From assembly GCF_012849055.1 (NCBI RefSeq), contig NZ_CP051677.1, positions 2,618,501 to 2,682,500 on the forward strand: a stretch of DNA of 64,000 nt, given 5' to 3'. Positions 35,763-44,790 of the stretch are shown here, in pieces (position 1 is the first letter of the stretch; each line of letters starts with the position of its first letter). Source of the stretch: Spirosoma rhododendri (GTDB lineage Bacteria; Bacteroidota; Bacteroidia; Cytophagales; Spirosomataceae). The position numbers were made by a program, and so were the translations under genes. The notes under the pieces were generated by a model that was not told the origin of the DNA, did no database searches, and was given only the letters and a program-made list of their open reading frames with translations.

Positions 35763-38351
35763 TTACTCCAGCGTTACCCGGCGAATGCGCAGGTCGTGTT
35801 TCTGGTTCGCCTGCGCCGGCGTCATCCCCGGCCCAACCGACAGCTGAATCGACTCGATCGTCGCCGGATCTAAGCGGGTTGCCGGACTCGTGGTATTGAT
35901 AAAGTAAGGCAGAAACGACGGGTACGGACGGGGCAGACTGACGAACGGTACCGGTTTCAACTGATTGACAGGCACCGCAAACCGACCCGTCGTCGCGTCG
36001 ACCAGGACCGTGCCGCCGTAAACGGTGCCGCTGCGCGTAATCAGGGCTACCTGCACCGGGCAGGGCTGGTTATCGAGCGAGCGGCCGTACAGCACGAGAT
36101 TGGGAAAGGACGATACGTCACGGCGTCGCCCGGCTACGTTTGCCGCGACGTAGTAGCGCATCGAATAATCGTAAATCGGTTTGGCGTTTTTGTCTTCCGG
36201 GTCGGTCGTCGCCAGGTTGGTAATCGGCAGCCACAGTTCGGCATCACCCGTTTCCGACAGGGGCAACAGCCGTGACTCCGGCAGGTAATCCCGGCTCAGT
36301 CGATCGGTGTCGGTAGCGGCATTGAACAGGCTGATGGGCGTCTGTTTCGGCATCACCCGGACGGACCAGGCCGCCGTATCGTAAAAATCCCAGCTGTCGG
36401 GGCTACCCGCTACGCCCGACGGATAGGTTCGTGTATTGCCTTTTTCCGTTACGGCGATGGTGTAGCGCAGGATGCCCTCGCGAACCAGCGACGCCGGAAT
36501 CTGGGCCGTGTACGTATACCCCCGGCTCCGTTGCAGCGGAATCGTTTGCCGCTGCTGATCGACACCCGTTAGAAACAGGTTGACCGCTTCGGGTTCGTTG
36601 ACCGAAACGATCGTTGCCGTCAGCGACAAGGGTTGTCCGGTTGTAGCGGTCGGGAAAGGCTGGTGCAACACATACGTCTGCGCGACTGAGGTTGCCGGGG
36701 CCGTAAACTCGTTTAGCGTAAGATTTTTCCAGCGGCTATTGCCCGACAATTGTGTCGTCGCACCCTTGCGTACCAGCAGATACGAGCCGGGCGATACGGG
36801 TACCGTCATGCCGCTGACCTGCCCGGTAAATGCGTTGCCGTCGTTGAGTGGGCGGATGGTAAAGTCGGTGCCGAGGTCGGGCAGGTTGATCGTCATGGGC
36901 CAGGTTCGCCAGTTGATGACCACGTTTTCCTTGCTCAGGTTGTTGCGTTCGAACACATCGCGCACCCAGACGGCGTCGGGCATGAGTTCGAGTCGCCATA
37001 CGCCCGGTTCGATGCGGTCGAGGAAGTACGCGCCCGTGCCGTCGTACTGGACCACCGCCGACCGGCCGTATCCCGCGATCTCGGTCAGCTTGTCGGGGGC
37101 GGGCAGTTTGGCGTCGGTATCGTTGGTGTAGATAAACTGCGTGTCCGTGACGAGTTCGGCGAGGTTGCGGACGTAGCTGATGCGGAAATCGTTGAATAGC
37201 GTGTCGGCCGGAAACCGCTTCCCCGACTGATACAGCGGCACCCGGTGAAAAACCGCCGACGCCAGTTTCAGGCTCAGCGCTTTCTGGGGCGCGTAGGCCA
37301 GGTTCATGAAGTGCGTCGCGTATTCGGTATTCGACGCGGCCATGTATGTCGGGTCGTAGGCAAACTGATGCGCCAGCTGCATACCGGCTTCGCGAAAACT
37401 CCGCGCCATCGCCGGGTAGATGTACGAACTGCCAACGTCGGCCGCATCGAATTCGTAGACAATCTTCGCCATCTTTTTGAACCCCGGCTTGTCGGCGAAG
37501 GGGATCGTGTACCGGTCGACGTTGGGCAGCAAATTGCCGGTCAGGGCGTGCCGCGATTCCAGACCCGTGGGATACCACTGAAATGTACCGCCCTGAATCG
37601 TCGAGTTGATATAGGCGTCGGCGAGGTGAATACTGTGGCTGATGTTGTAAAAAATGGGTTTCTGGCAACCGGTCCGGCGCATCGCCGTCACCATCCGGTC
37701 GATGAAGGTCGTCACCTGCGCGGGTGTACCACCGTGGTGCGGCTCATTGCTGACTTCCAGCACCGTCAGATTCGGTTCGTCACGATAAGCAATACCCGTG
37801 TAGCGATTGACGTGATTGAGAAACTGGTACAGGTAATTCTCCTGCGCCCGGATTGCATCGGGGTTGGTCAGGCAGGCTGCCTTGCCGTATTTGGCCGAAA
37901 AGCCGGGTGTTTTCTCGTCGGGTTCGGGCCAGCCGTTGCCCCAATATGCAATCGGCGTCAGCACAAACCGGATGCCCCGGTCTTTCAGCTGTTTGAGCGT
38001 AAAATCGAGGAGCCGCAGATGGTCGTTGTCGAGCAGGTTGCCGAGCGTGTCGCTGATTTCCGTATCCCAGACATGGACCCGATACGAGTCGAAGCCTAGT
38101 CGGGAGAAGTGATAAACGTCGTCGGCGATGGCTTTCTCGGGCGAAACACCCAGCTTCTTCGCCGTGCGATACGCGTAGGCAAACGGTACGGTGTAGTTGG
38201 TACCAAACCCCTGCACTTCGGCACCCGGCCGCTGACCGGGTGTTTTTCCCCAGCGAAGCACACCGGCTTTATCGACGTATACATCGGCTGTTTTCTGCGC
38301 ATTGGCGACCGTGCCGACGAGCAGCAACAGGCCCACAAAAAGTTTCTTCAT
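35763..38351 (-). CDS. GH5-like (clan GH-A) secreted glycoside hydrolase
   Basis: 862 residues with signal peptide MKKLFVGLLLLVGTVANAQ. The (beta/alpha)8 domain covers about 40-420: FGTNYTVPFAYAYRTAKKLG, SRLGFDSYRVHVWD, acid/base NEP in LEVSNEPHHGG (about residue 202), and a nucleophile candidate in KIVYEFDAADVGSSY (about 298). Beta-sandwich domains follow, including about 575-690 (PLSLTATIVSVNEPEAVNLF), with a C-terminal domain that binds or shapes the substrate. Clan GH-A retaining enzymes cut beta-1,4 glucan or mannan; substrate unclear. Upstream is a 363-base gap; DUF4139 follows after a gap of about 110 bases. It probably acts outside the inner membrane. Confidence 0.8.
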   Translation of the reverse strand: MKKLFVGLLLLVGTVANAQKTADVYVDKAGVLRWGKTPGQRPGAEVQGFGTNYTVPFAYAYRTAKKLGVSPEKAIADDVYHFSRLGFDSYRVHVWDTEISDTLGNLLDNDHLRLLDFTLKQLKDRGIRFVLTPIAYWGNGWPEPDEKTPGFSAKYGKAACLTNPDAIRAQENYLYQFLNHVNRYTGIAYRDEPNLTVLEVSNEPHHGGTPAQVTTFIDRMVTAMRRTGCQKPIFYNISHSIHLADAYINSTIQGGTFQWYPTGLESRHALTGNLLPNVDRYTIPFADKPGFKKMAKIVYEFDAADVGSSYIYPAMARSFREAGMQLAHQFAYDPTYMAASNTEYATHFMNLAYAPQKALSLKLASAVFHRVPLYQSGKRFPADTLFNDFRISYVRNLAELVTDTQFIYTNDTDAKLPAPDKLTEIAGYGRSAVVQYDGTGAYFLDRIEPGVWRLELMPDAVWVRDVFERNNLSKENVVINWRTWPMTINLPDLGTDFTIRPLNDGNAFTGQVSGMTVPVSPGSYLLVRKGATTQLSGNSRWKNLTLNEFTAPATSVAQTYVLHQPFPTATTGQPLSLTATIVSVNEPEAVNLFLTGVDQQRQTIPLQRSRGYTYTAQIPASLVREGILRYTIAVTEKGNTRTYPSGVAGSPDSWDFYDTAAWSVRVMPKQTPISLFNAATDTDRLSRDYLPESRLLPLSETGDAELWLPITNLATTDPEDKNAKPIYDYSMRYYVAANVAGRRRDVSSFPNLVLYGRSLDNQPCPVQVALITRSGTVYGGTVLVDATTGRFAVPVNQLKPVPFVSLPRPYPSFLPYFINTTSPATRLDPATIESIQLSVGPGMTPAQANQKHDLRIRRVTLE

Positions 38352-38714
38352 TCGTTGGCAAGGGTGTTTTTCTAAACGGTTAACGCCCCGAAGCGAGCAT
38401 CAGGCTCGTCAGCAGGGTGAGAACCCGGAACTACAAAACGTACGACCGCCCGACGAAGATGGTTCCTCAGATCGATTGACCAAAAAAGCCGATTCGACCC
38501 GTGCTACGGACTGTCTGGCATTGACGGGTGCGTACTTGACGTTGTCAGTCAATGCATAACATCCACCAGTGCACAGTGCCCTGCCGCCGGGTTGTCGGCT
38601 TGAAAAAAGTGAGAATCCGTACGAGCAGGACGGGCTAACCGTGGCTCGTCAACGAATCAACGTCGGAAAATGGGGGAGGGGAGAGCAAAGCGCAGAAAGA
38701 CGTATTTTTGCGCC
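38352..38714. other. Divergent intergenic region
   Basis: 363 bases between the GH5-like gene and the dehydrogenase gene. Apart from the -7 element next to ATG 38715 I see no strong hairpin, repeat or coding signal. Confidence 0.55.
38703..38710 (+). promoter_or_regulatory. -7 promoter element directly before the Ldh2 gene
   Basis: TATTTTTG, a full TAnnTTTG match, with only CGCC before ATG 38715. No clear -33 TTG at 19 bases. It decides the start: codons upstream of 38715 would lie in the promoter. Confidence 0.55.
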
Positions 38715-39788
38715 ATGATTTCTGCCAACGCACTACGCTCTTTTACCGAACAGATATTTCTGGCCATTGGCTGCTCTGAATCCGACGCCCAACTAGCCGC
38801 CGACGTGCTGGTCAGCGCCGACCTGCGCGGGGTCGACTCGCACGGAGTGGCTCGCCTGCCGGGTTACGTCCGATTGTACGACAATGGACGAATCAACCCG
38901 CAGCCACGTATGCAGATCGTCCACGAAACACCGTCGACTGCCGTTGTCGATGGCGACAGGGGGCTGGGGCTTGTGGTGGGCCCGTGGGCAATGCAGGTTG
39001 CCATCGAGAAAGCGCGGGTAGCTGGAACGGGCTGGGTCGCGGTGCGTAATTCCAACCACTTCGGCATTGCCGGTTACCATGCCCTGCTGGCTGCCGATCA
39101 CGACATGATCGGGCAGGCCATGACGCACGCGGCACCGCTCGTCGCGCCGACCTATTCGCTGGAGAAGATGCTGGGTACCAACCCGATCGCCGTTGCTGTT
39201 CCGGCCGCTACCGAACCGACGTTTCTGGCCGATTTTGCCAGCACGGCCGTGGCCTACGGAAAACTCGAAATCCTGCAACGCAAAGGGCAGGACCTCCCGC
39301 TGGGCTGGGCGCAGGACGCCGAAGGCAACCCCACGACCGATGCCAACGCCGTGCGGAACGGGGGCGCACTCGTGCCGCTGGGTACCGACCGTGAACACGG
39401 TTCGCACAAGGGCTATGGCTTGGGCGCGATCGTCGATATTTTTTCGGGCGTGCTGTCGGGTGCGAACTACGGGCCGTGGGTACCACCTTTCGCTACCGCG
39501 GGATTTATGAGTGTTAACGAAGGTGTAGGGCAGGGGACGGGCCATTTCTTCGGTGCCATGCGTATCGACGCCTTCCGCCCCGCCGATGAATTCAAAACCC
39601 ACATGGATACCTGGATTCAGCGATTCCGGCAGGCAAAAGCGGTTGAAGGCAAACAGGTGCTGATTCCCGGCGACCCCGAGCGGATGATGGAAGCCGACCG
39701 ACTTGCTAACGGGATTCCCGTCGTGGAGCCGGTTATGAAAAGCCTGCTCGAACTGGGTGAACGCTTCGGTGTAACGCTGGCGCAGTAA
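38715..39788 (+). CDS. Ldh2/malate-type NAD(P)-dependent dehydrogenase
   Basis: 357 residues from ATG 38715 (MISANALRSFTEQIFLAIGCS). The family is the malate/L-lactate/ureidoglycolate dehydrogenase type 2, with a fold unrelated to common lactate dehydrogenases. Marks include DLRGVDSHGVARLPGYVRL (the active-site His), AIEKARVAGTGWVAVRNSNHFG, MTHAAPLVAPTYSLEKMLGTNPIAVAVPA, EHGSHKGYGLGAIVDIFSGVLSGA and GQGTGHFFGAMRIDAFRP. It catalyses NAD(P)H-linked keto/hydroxy acid interconversion; exact substrate cannot be told. No adjacent gene in the same direction gives a pathway clue, and it seems monocistronic. Confidence 0.93.
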   Translation: MISANALRSFTEQIFLAIGCSESDAQLAADVLVSADLRGVDSHGVARLPGYVRLYDNGRINPQPRMQIVHETPSTAVVDGDRGLGLVVGPWAMQVAIEKARVAGTGWVAVRNSNHFGIAGYHALLAADHDMIGQAMTHAAPLVAPTYSLEKMLGTNPIAVAVPAATEPTFLADFASTAVAYGKLEILQRKGQDLPLGWAQDAEGNPTTDANAVRNGGALVPLGTDREHGSHKGYGLGAIVDIFSGVLSGANYGPWVPPFATAGFMSVNEGVGQGTGHFFGAMRIDAFRPADEFKTHMDTWIQRFRQAKAVEGKQVLIPGDPERMMEADRLANGIPVVEPVMKSLLELGERFGVTLAQ

Positions 39789-39900
39789 TAGAAAATGAAA
39801 CGAGGCCGTTCGCTGGGCCTGCGTTTCTGTAGGGTCAACGAACGGCTTCGTCGTGAAGTGATGTACGAAAGCAAGTGCTTGATTTGTTGAAATTTGACGC

Positions 39901-39991
39901 TTTTTGTCATTCTGAGCCTGCGAGGAATCTTCGGTAGAAAAAGGGTTCAGCCCAGCTTCGAAGCCCCCTCGTAGGCTCGGAATGACAAAAA
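39901..39991. repeat. Long inverted repeat, GTCATTCTGAGCC type
   Basis: 25-base arms at 39901-39925 and 39967-39991 with two transition mismatches that would be G-U pairs in RNA; loop of 41 bases. The left arm begins TTTTTGTCATTCTGAGCC. Motifs of this sort occur interspersed in Bacteroidetes genomes as I recall (not searched). It separates convergent genes and could double as a terminator. Confidence 0.78.
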
Positions 39992-40018
39992 CTGGCTATC
40001 CGCAACTATATATAGCGA

Positions 40019-40603
40019 CTAACGTCTAGGCGGGACCGGAGCCGGAACAACGTTTTCTACTGGCTTCGTCGATTTGAGGTACGCGAAGATGGCATCCAGA
40101 TCCGCGTCTTTGATGGTGCGGTAATTGGGCCACGGCATCGGTGGCAGCAGCATGCGGTTGGTAGCAATACCTTTGGACTTCCCCTGTACCAACGCCCGTT
40201 TGAACTGGTCTCTCGTCCAGTTGCCGATGCCTGACGCGTCGGAGGTGAGGTTGGCGGCAAACGAAACGCCCCACGGCCCCACGGCGGCTGTATTGTCGCC
40301 GTTGAACAGCACCCACTCTTTTAGTGCATCCGTATTCGGCGCAGGCAGCGTACGGTCGGCTGGGTAACCGGAAAGGGCTTTGCCTGCTACGGGTTCGGGC
40401 CCCTGGGGACCCATCGCTTTTGGCGAATGGCAGTCACCACAGCCCATAATTGCAACCAGATACTCACCCCGCTTGACGAGTGCCTGATCGGGTGGTAGCC
40501 GAACCGCAGTGGTTGGCGGCTCAGCGGGTTTGCTGGAAAAACTGACCGTCAGCAGGGCGGTGCCAAAAACGAGAGTTAGTGCTACTAGATTGGATAGTTT
40601 CAT
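40019..40603 (-). CDS. Exported c-type cytochrome, one heme
   Basis: 194 residues with an N-terminal hydrophobic signal (LVALTLVFGTALLTVSFSS). The heme-binding CGDCH lies at about residue 54-58 in VAIMGCGDCHSPKAMGPQGP, and the distal Met is likely in LLPPMPWPNYRTIKD. The TIKDADLDAIFAYLKSTKP end is typical of cytochrome c domains of the alcohol dehydrogenase/gluconate dehydrogenase partner type, but only one CxxCH is present, so it is a one-domain member. It would carry electrons in the periplasm; its partner is not nearby. The promoter is presumably in the 190 bases between it and the GH13 gene's 3' end. Confidence 0.88.
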   Translation of the reverse strand: MKLSNLVALTLVFGTALLTVSFSSKPAEPPTTAVRLPPDQALVKRGEYLVAIMGCGDCHSPKAMGPQGPEPVAGKALSGYPADRTLPAPNTDALKEWVLFNGDNTAAVGPWGVSFAANLTSDASGIGNWTRDQFKRALVQGKSKGIATNRMLLPPMPWPNYRTIKDADLDAIFAYLKSTKPVENVVPAPVPPRR

Positions 40604-40735
40604 GGTAAAAAAGGGGTTCTGTGAAATCGTGCTAAGTAGCTAATTATCTGTCAGTTATTTGCCAGATTTCATACTCCTGGAAGCCGAAATGAGTAAACGG
40701 TTATTCTGCGAATAAGCCGGGCGATTGGTAAAAAC

Positions 40736-40766
40736 AAAAGCAGCCCCAAATCTCAGGGCTGCTTTT
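40736..40766 (-). terminator. Intrinsic terminator after the GH13 alpha-glucosidase gene
   Basis: AAAAGCAGCCC (40736-40746) pairs with GGGCTGCTTTT (40756-40766) around a 9-base loop; on the minus strand it ends GCTTTTGTTTTT. Confidence 0.85.
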
Positions 40767-40790
40767 GGTAACGAGCAGACGGTGTGCTGC

Positions 40791-42449
40791 TTACAGATCG
40801 TAAATTACCGCTTCGTAAGGGCGAAATTCAGTCGAAGGCGTGTTGGATGGATAGTTACCGATCAGGACGGTAGCCCGGCTCAAGTCAAGGTCGATAGTAG
40901 CCGTGGCCGGTTCGGCAGAGAAATTCAGCAGTACCAGCAGACGGCGGCCTTCCCAGGTTCGCGTATAGGCGTAGACCTGCGGATTGGCCGCGTCGAGCAG
41001 CGCGTATTGGCCATAAATCAGCACGTCGTTTTCCCTGCGGAGTCGCACCATCTTTCGGAAATAGTGCAGGCAGCTGGCGGGGTCGGCTTCTTCCGTCGCT
41101 ACGTTCACCGTCGGGTAATTGGGATTTACGCTCAGCCAGGGCGTGCCGGTGGTAAAGCCCGCGTTGGCCGAATTATCCCACTGCATGGGTGTACGACCGT
41201 TGTCGCGGGCTGTCACTTTGTGCGACTCGATAAACTGCGTCAGGTCGCCCCCTTCGCGCTGCACCAGCCCGTGCCAGCCGATGGTTTCCAGGTCGCGGTA
41301 GTCCTCGATCCGGTCGAACCGGATGTTGCTCATGCCCAGTTCGTCGCCCTGATAGTAGTAGGGCGTTCCCCGCATCGACAGAATAAACGTCGTCAGCATC
41401 TTGGACGACAGTTCGCGCCATGCCGGGCTATCGTTGCCCCACCGGCTGACCATGCGCGGCTGATCGTGGTTGCCGAGGTAGATAGTGCCCCAGCCCCGCT
41501 CAGCGAAAACGGCATCCCAGCGCGACTGTATCGCCTTGAACTCGACCAGGTTCCAGCCCGTCGGCGATATCATCTTGCGGGGCAGCAGTCCCAGATAAGC
41601 GATGTCGAAGTGGTACGCCATGTTCAGCTCGTGCCGGTCTTCGGCGACGAGGTCCAGAATCGTTTCGGTCGATGTACCTGGTCCTTCGGCAACGGTCATC
41701 ACGTCGTATTTGCTCAGCACCTCCCGGTTCATCTCCTGCAAATACTCGTGCAGCCGGGGCCCCGAGGCATAAAAATAATCCCACATTTTGCCCTGATACC
41801 GGTCGGGGATGGGCGGGAAGGTCGTGTCTTTGGAGATGAACGTAATCACGTCCATGCGGAAGCCGTCGATACCCTTCTGGAACCAGAAATGCATCATGTC
41901 GTAGATGGCCCGGCGCAGGGGTTCGTGTTCCCAGTTGAGGTCGGGTTGTTTCTCCGAAAAGTAATGCAGGTAATATGCGTTCGTCGTTTCGTCGTATTTC
42001 CAGGCGTCGCCGTCTTTGTCGAAAAAACTCCAGCGCGGGGCCGGTTTACCGTTTTCGGCAGGCCACCAGTGGTAATAGTCGCGGTACGGGTTGTCGCGCG
42101 ATTTGCGGGATTCGACAAACCAGATGTGCTCGTCGCTGCTGTGGTTGACGACGAGGTCCATGACCAGTTTGATACCCCGTTCGTGCAGGCCGGTCAGCAG
42201 GCGGTCGAAGTCGGCCATGCTGCCAAACTCGGCCATGATAGCCTGATAATCCGAGATGTCGTAGCCGTTGTCGTCGTTGGGCGAGCCGTAAATCGGGTTG
42301 AGCCAGATGACGTCGACGCCCAGGCTTTGTATGTAGTCGAGCTTGTCGATAATACCGGGTAAATCACCGATACCATCGCCGTTACTGTCGTTGAAACTGC
42401 GGGGGTAAATCTGATAAACGACCGCTTCTTTCCACCAAATTTTTTCCAA
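40791..42449 (-). CDS. GH13 alpha-glucosidase (oligo-1,6-glucosidase type)
   Basis: 552 residues from a TTG start (codons for MEKIWWKEAVVYQIYPRSF); no signal peptide, so cytoplasmic. It matches the GH13_31-like alpha-glucosidases: conserved regions GIKLVMDLVVNHSSDEHIWF, nucleophile Asp in GFRMDVITF (about 200), acid/base Glu in MTVAEGPG (about 253) and NHDQPRMVSRWG (about 327). The calcium-binding motif DSNGDGIGDL near the N-terminus is intact. It hydrolyses alpha-glucosides from starch or isomalto-oligosaccharides. Divergent from a second GH13 gene 152 bases away, so the two may share a control region; a near-match -7 element lies on the minus strand around 42477-42484. Confidence 0.94.
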   Translation of the reverse strand: MEKIWWKEAVVYQIYPRSFNDSNGDGIGDLPGIIDKLDYIQSLGVDVIWLNPIYGSPNDDNGYDISDYQAIMAEFGSMADFDRLLTGLHERGIKLVMDLVVNHSSDEHIWFVESRKSRDNPYRDYYHWWPAENGKPAPRWSFFDKDGDAWKYDETTNAYYLHYFSEKQPDLNWEHEPLRRAIYDMMHFWFQKGIDGFRMDVITFISKDTTFPPIPDRYQGKMWDYFYASGPRLHEYLQEMNREVLSKYDVMTVAEGPGTSTETILDLVAEDRHELNMAYHFDIAYLGLLPRKMISPTGWNLVEFKAIQSRWDAVFAERGWGTIYLGNHDQPRMVSRWGNDSPAWRELSSKMLTTFILSMRGTPYYYQGDELGMSNIRFDRIEDYRDLETIGWHGLVQREGGDLTQFIESHKVTARDNGRTPMQWDNSANAGFTTGTPWLSVNPNYPTVNVATEEADPASCLHYFRKMVRLRRENDVLIYGQYALLDAANPQVYAYTRTWEGRRLLVLLNFSAEPATATIDLDLSRATVLIGNYPSNTPSTEFRPYEAVIYDL

Positions 42450-42601
42450 GGTTATAGCGCAATTAGTTCTGTTTGTAAAGATAGGATTGATGGAATCCCA
42501 CCGTCAGCTCAGCTGATTTTTATGATTTTGGGTCCATTTTTTCGCGGCTTCGTCAAACTCATTTAGACCGCCTGCCGTTCTCCGGTCGATTCCCATAACC
42601 T

Positions 42602-44166
42602 ATGTCAATGACGGCACTACAATCTGCCCAATCTGTACCGAATACGTCTTCCCCACATACGCCCCACGGCAATCTGAAAACCGGCCTGACGGGGGTTCAC
42701 TACGAAATCTTTGTACGCTCCTTCGCCGACTCCAACGGCGATGGTATCGGTGACCTCAACGGTGTAACGGCCAACCTCGATTACTTGCAGGATTTGGGTA
42801 TTTCGGCCATCTGGCTTATGCCCATTAGCCCCTCGCCGACCTACCACAAATACGATGTCACGGACTACTACGGCATCGACCCGGAATACGGTACGCTGGA
42901 CGATTTTCGGCGACTAATCGCCGAAGCGCACCGGCGCGGTATCGACGTGATTATCGACCTCGTACTGCACCATACAAGTACGAAGCACGCGTGGTTTGTC
43001 GACGCATCAAAAGGACCGGACAGCCCGTACCGAAACTATTACCACTGGCTGACACCCGACGAGATTCGTCGGCGAAAGCTCAACACCCGCGACATCACAG
43101 CCGATTCGGGGGAGAAAAATCCGTGGCATGCGGTGCCGGGCGCGCGCTATCCGGAGAAGTACTACGGTATGTTCTGGGGCGGGATGCCCGACCTGAATTT
43201 CGACTACCCACCCGTACGGGAAGAGATGTTCAAACTGGCCCGGTACTGGCTCAACGACATTGGCGTCGACGGGTTCCGGCTCGACGCGGCCCGGCATCTG
43301 TACCGCGAGTTTGAGGAGCCGAAAAATCATCAGTTCTGGTACGAGTTCGGGCAGGTGGTAGAAGCCGCCAAACCGGGGGCCTATACCGTCGGTGAAGTCT
43401 GGACCCGGCCGGAACGCATCGCGCCTTACTTCCGGGGGCTGCGCGCCAATTTTAATTTCGATCTGGCCGAAACTATTGAATCGGTGGTGCGCCGGGAATA
43501 CGACTCCGACGATCTGGTGGAGTTTGTGACGTATGTACAGGGGGCCTTTGCAGAAGTGAACCCGCAGTTTATCGACGGCATTATCCTGTCGAACCACGAT
43601 CAGAACCGCATCGGTAGTCTGTTGAAGGGAAGCCCAAAACACCTGACAACGGCCGCTAACCTGCTGTTGACCCTGCCGGGAAATCCGTATTTGTACTACG
43701 GCGAAGAAATCGGGATGCTGGGCATGAAACCCGACGAGAGCATCCGGGAGCCGTTTCTCTGGGCCGACCGTGCCCACGACAAGCAGCGCACCTCCTGGCG
43801 ACGGGGCCGCTACTCGACCAGCCAAACTATCCGCCCTTATCGGACCAACGCAACGACCCAAACTCGCTGTTTAGCCATTACCGACGCGTGATTCACTTCC
43901 GCAACAGCCACCCGGTGCTCAACGACAACCTGAGCCGGATTGGTGAAGCGGGTATCCGGCAGCGGGGTACGCTGGCCTTTACCCGACAATCGGCCGATGG
44001 GCAGCGTGTACTGGTCGTGCATAATCTGTCCCGAAAGGCGATTGATGTGGTGCTGTCGCCCAACGAAAGCTGGTGTCAGCAACTGGTCTGGTCGTCGGTG
44101 GAGGGGGGTACTTTTCAGGATGGTACAGTAAGCGTACCTGCCTACAGCTTCGTTGTGCTGGCGTAG
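42602..44166 (+). pseudogene. GH13 alpha-amylase/glucosidase, one-base frameshift
   Basis: Starts MSMTALQSAQSVPNTSSPHT, then the catalytic domain with conserved regions DVIIDLVLHHTSTKHAWF, nucleophile DGFRLDAARH (about 225), acid/base VGEVWTRPE (about 264) and LSNHDQNRIGS (about 330). The calcium site is DSNGDGIGDLNGV. The frame breaks after SQTIRP: one more C in the run at 43834-43836 gives RPLSDQRNDPNSLFSHYRRV and joins the second part, which has the C-terminal beta domain (AFTRQSADGQRVLVVHNLSRK). Full length would be about 521 residues. No signal peptide, so cytoplasmic. Its stop is one base from the convergent neighbour's stop. Confidence 0.88.
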
Positions 44167-44167
44167 T

Positions 44168-44758
44168 CTAACGGGTTTGCCACAGAACTAGATCAAGCAT
44201 TTTGACAGTCGAAATATCTGCTTTGGGATATGTTTGCCTGAACTGAGTAATGAGCCGTTGTCCTTGCTCCGATGCGAGATAATCCATGTAACAGCGGCTC
44301 ATTGCGCTATGCAGGGCACAAACTGCGTCATGCCGTTCCTGATAATTTTCACCCTTTCTAGCTGGTATTTTTACGTTCAGGTACTTTAGCACAACAGAGT
44401 CGATGACGGGCATTTGAGGGTCAATCGTTGCGAGCAGTTTGCTGGCGAATGAAACTTCAAACCTGTTCGTGGCTTTGGACAACTCATGCAATACGGTGGC
44501 GAAATCAGGTTTTGTACTACGCGAGTCATCGAGTAGTTTGTAGAAAGTAGCGTACCAGGTAGCCGGTTTTTGTCGAATGCGGTAAAAACCGTTGACGCTT
44601 TTTTTAAAGTTGTCGTCACTATGTATTGGCTGACCTTCCAGCTCGTTGAATCGTTTCTGAATCGCGAGATATTTGGCAAGGCCGGCCTTAATCTTTACCA
44701 GACTCGACTCTATTTGCTGATTCGTAAGGTTGATTGTCAGTGTAGAAAATTGCTGCAT
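44168..44758 (-). CDS. Hypothetical protein with a possible HhH-type segment
   Basis: 196 residues, no signal peptide. The N-terminal half is helical and charged. The C-terminal half has FEVSFASKLLATIDPQMPVID and SVVLKYLNVKIPARKG, which resembles the helix-hairpin-helix-like domain of the 'SFASKhLHf.P..hPIhDS' kind found in DNA-related proteins of unknown role. I cannot confirm the family. The gene is sandwiched between the GH13 gene (convergent, 1 base apart) and the Uma2-like gene upstream, 32 bases away on the same strand, so those two may be co-transcribed. Single nuclease-like genes in such islands often belong to defence or repair, but no partner is visible. Confidence 0.6.
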   Translation of the reverse strand: MQQFSTLTINLTNQQIESSLVKIKAGLAKYLAIQKRFNELEGQPIHSDDNFKKSVNGFYRIRQKPATWYATFYKLLDDSRSTKPDFATVLHELSKATNRFEVSFASKLLATIDPQMPVIDSVVLKYLNVKIPARKGENYQERHDAVCALHSAMSRCYMDYLASEQGQRLITQFRQTYPKADISTVKMLDLVLWQTR

Positions 44759-44790
44759 GGAAGGCTTGTCTGTGAAGTTGAATTCGTAGT

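Noticed and set aside
40725..42362. 545-codon open frame on the plus strand
   Set aside because: It is antisense to the GH13 gene, which carries all catalytic motifs.
42602..44166. Two separate genes instead of a frameshifted GH13
   Set aside because: The second part is only the C-terminal beta domain, and adding one base in a C run restores the family's contiguous sequence.
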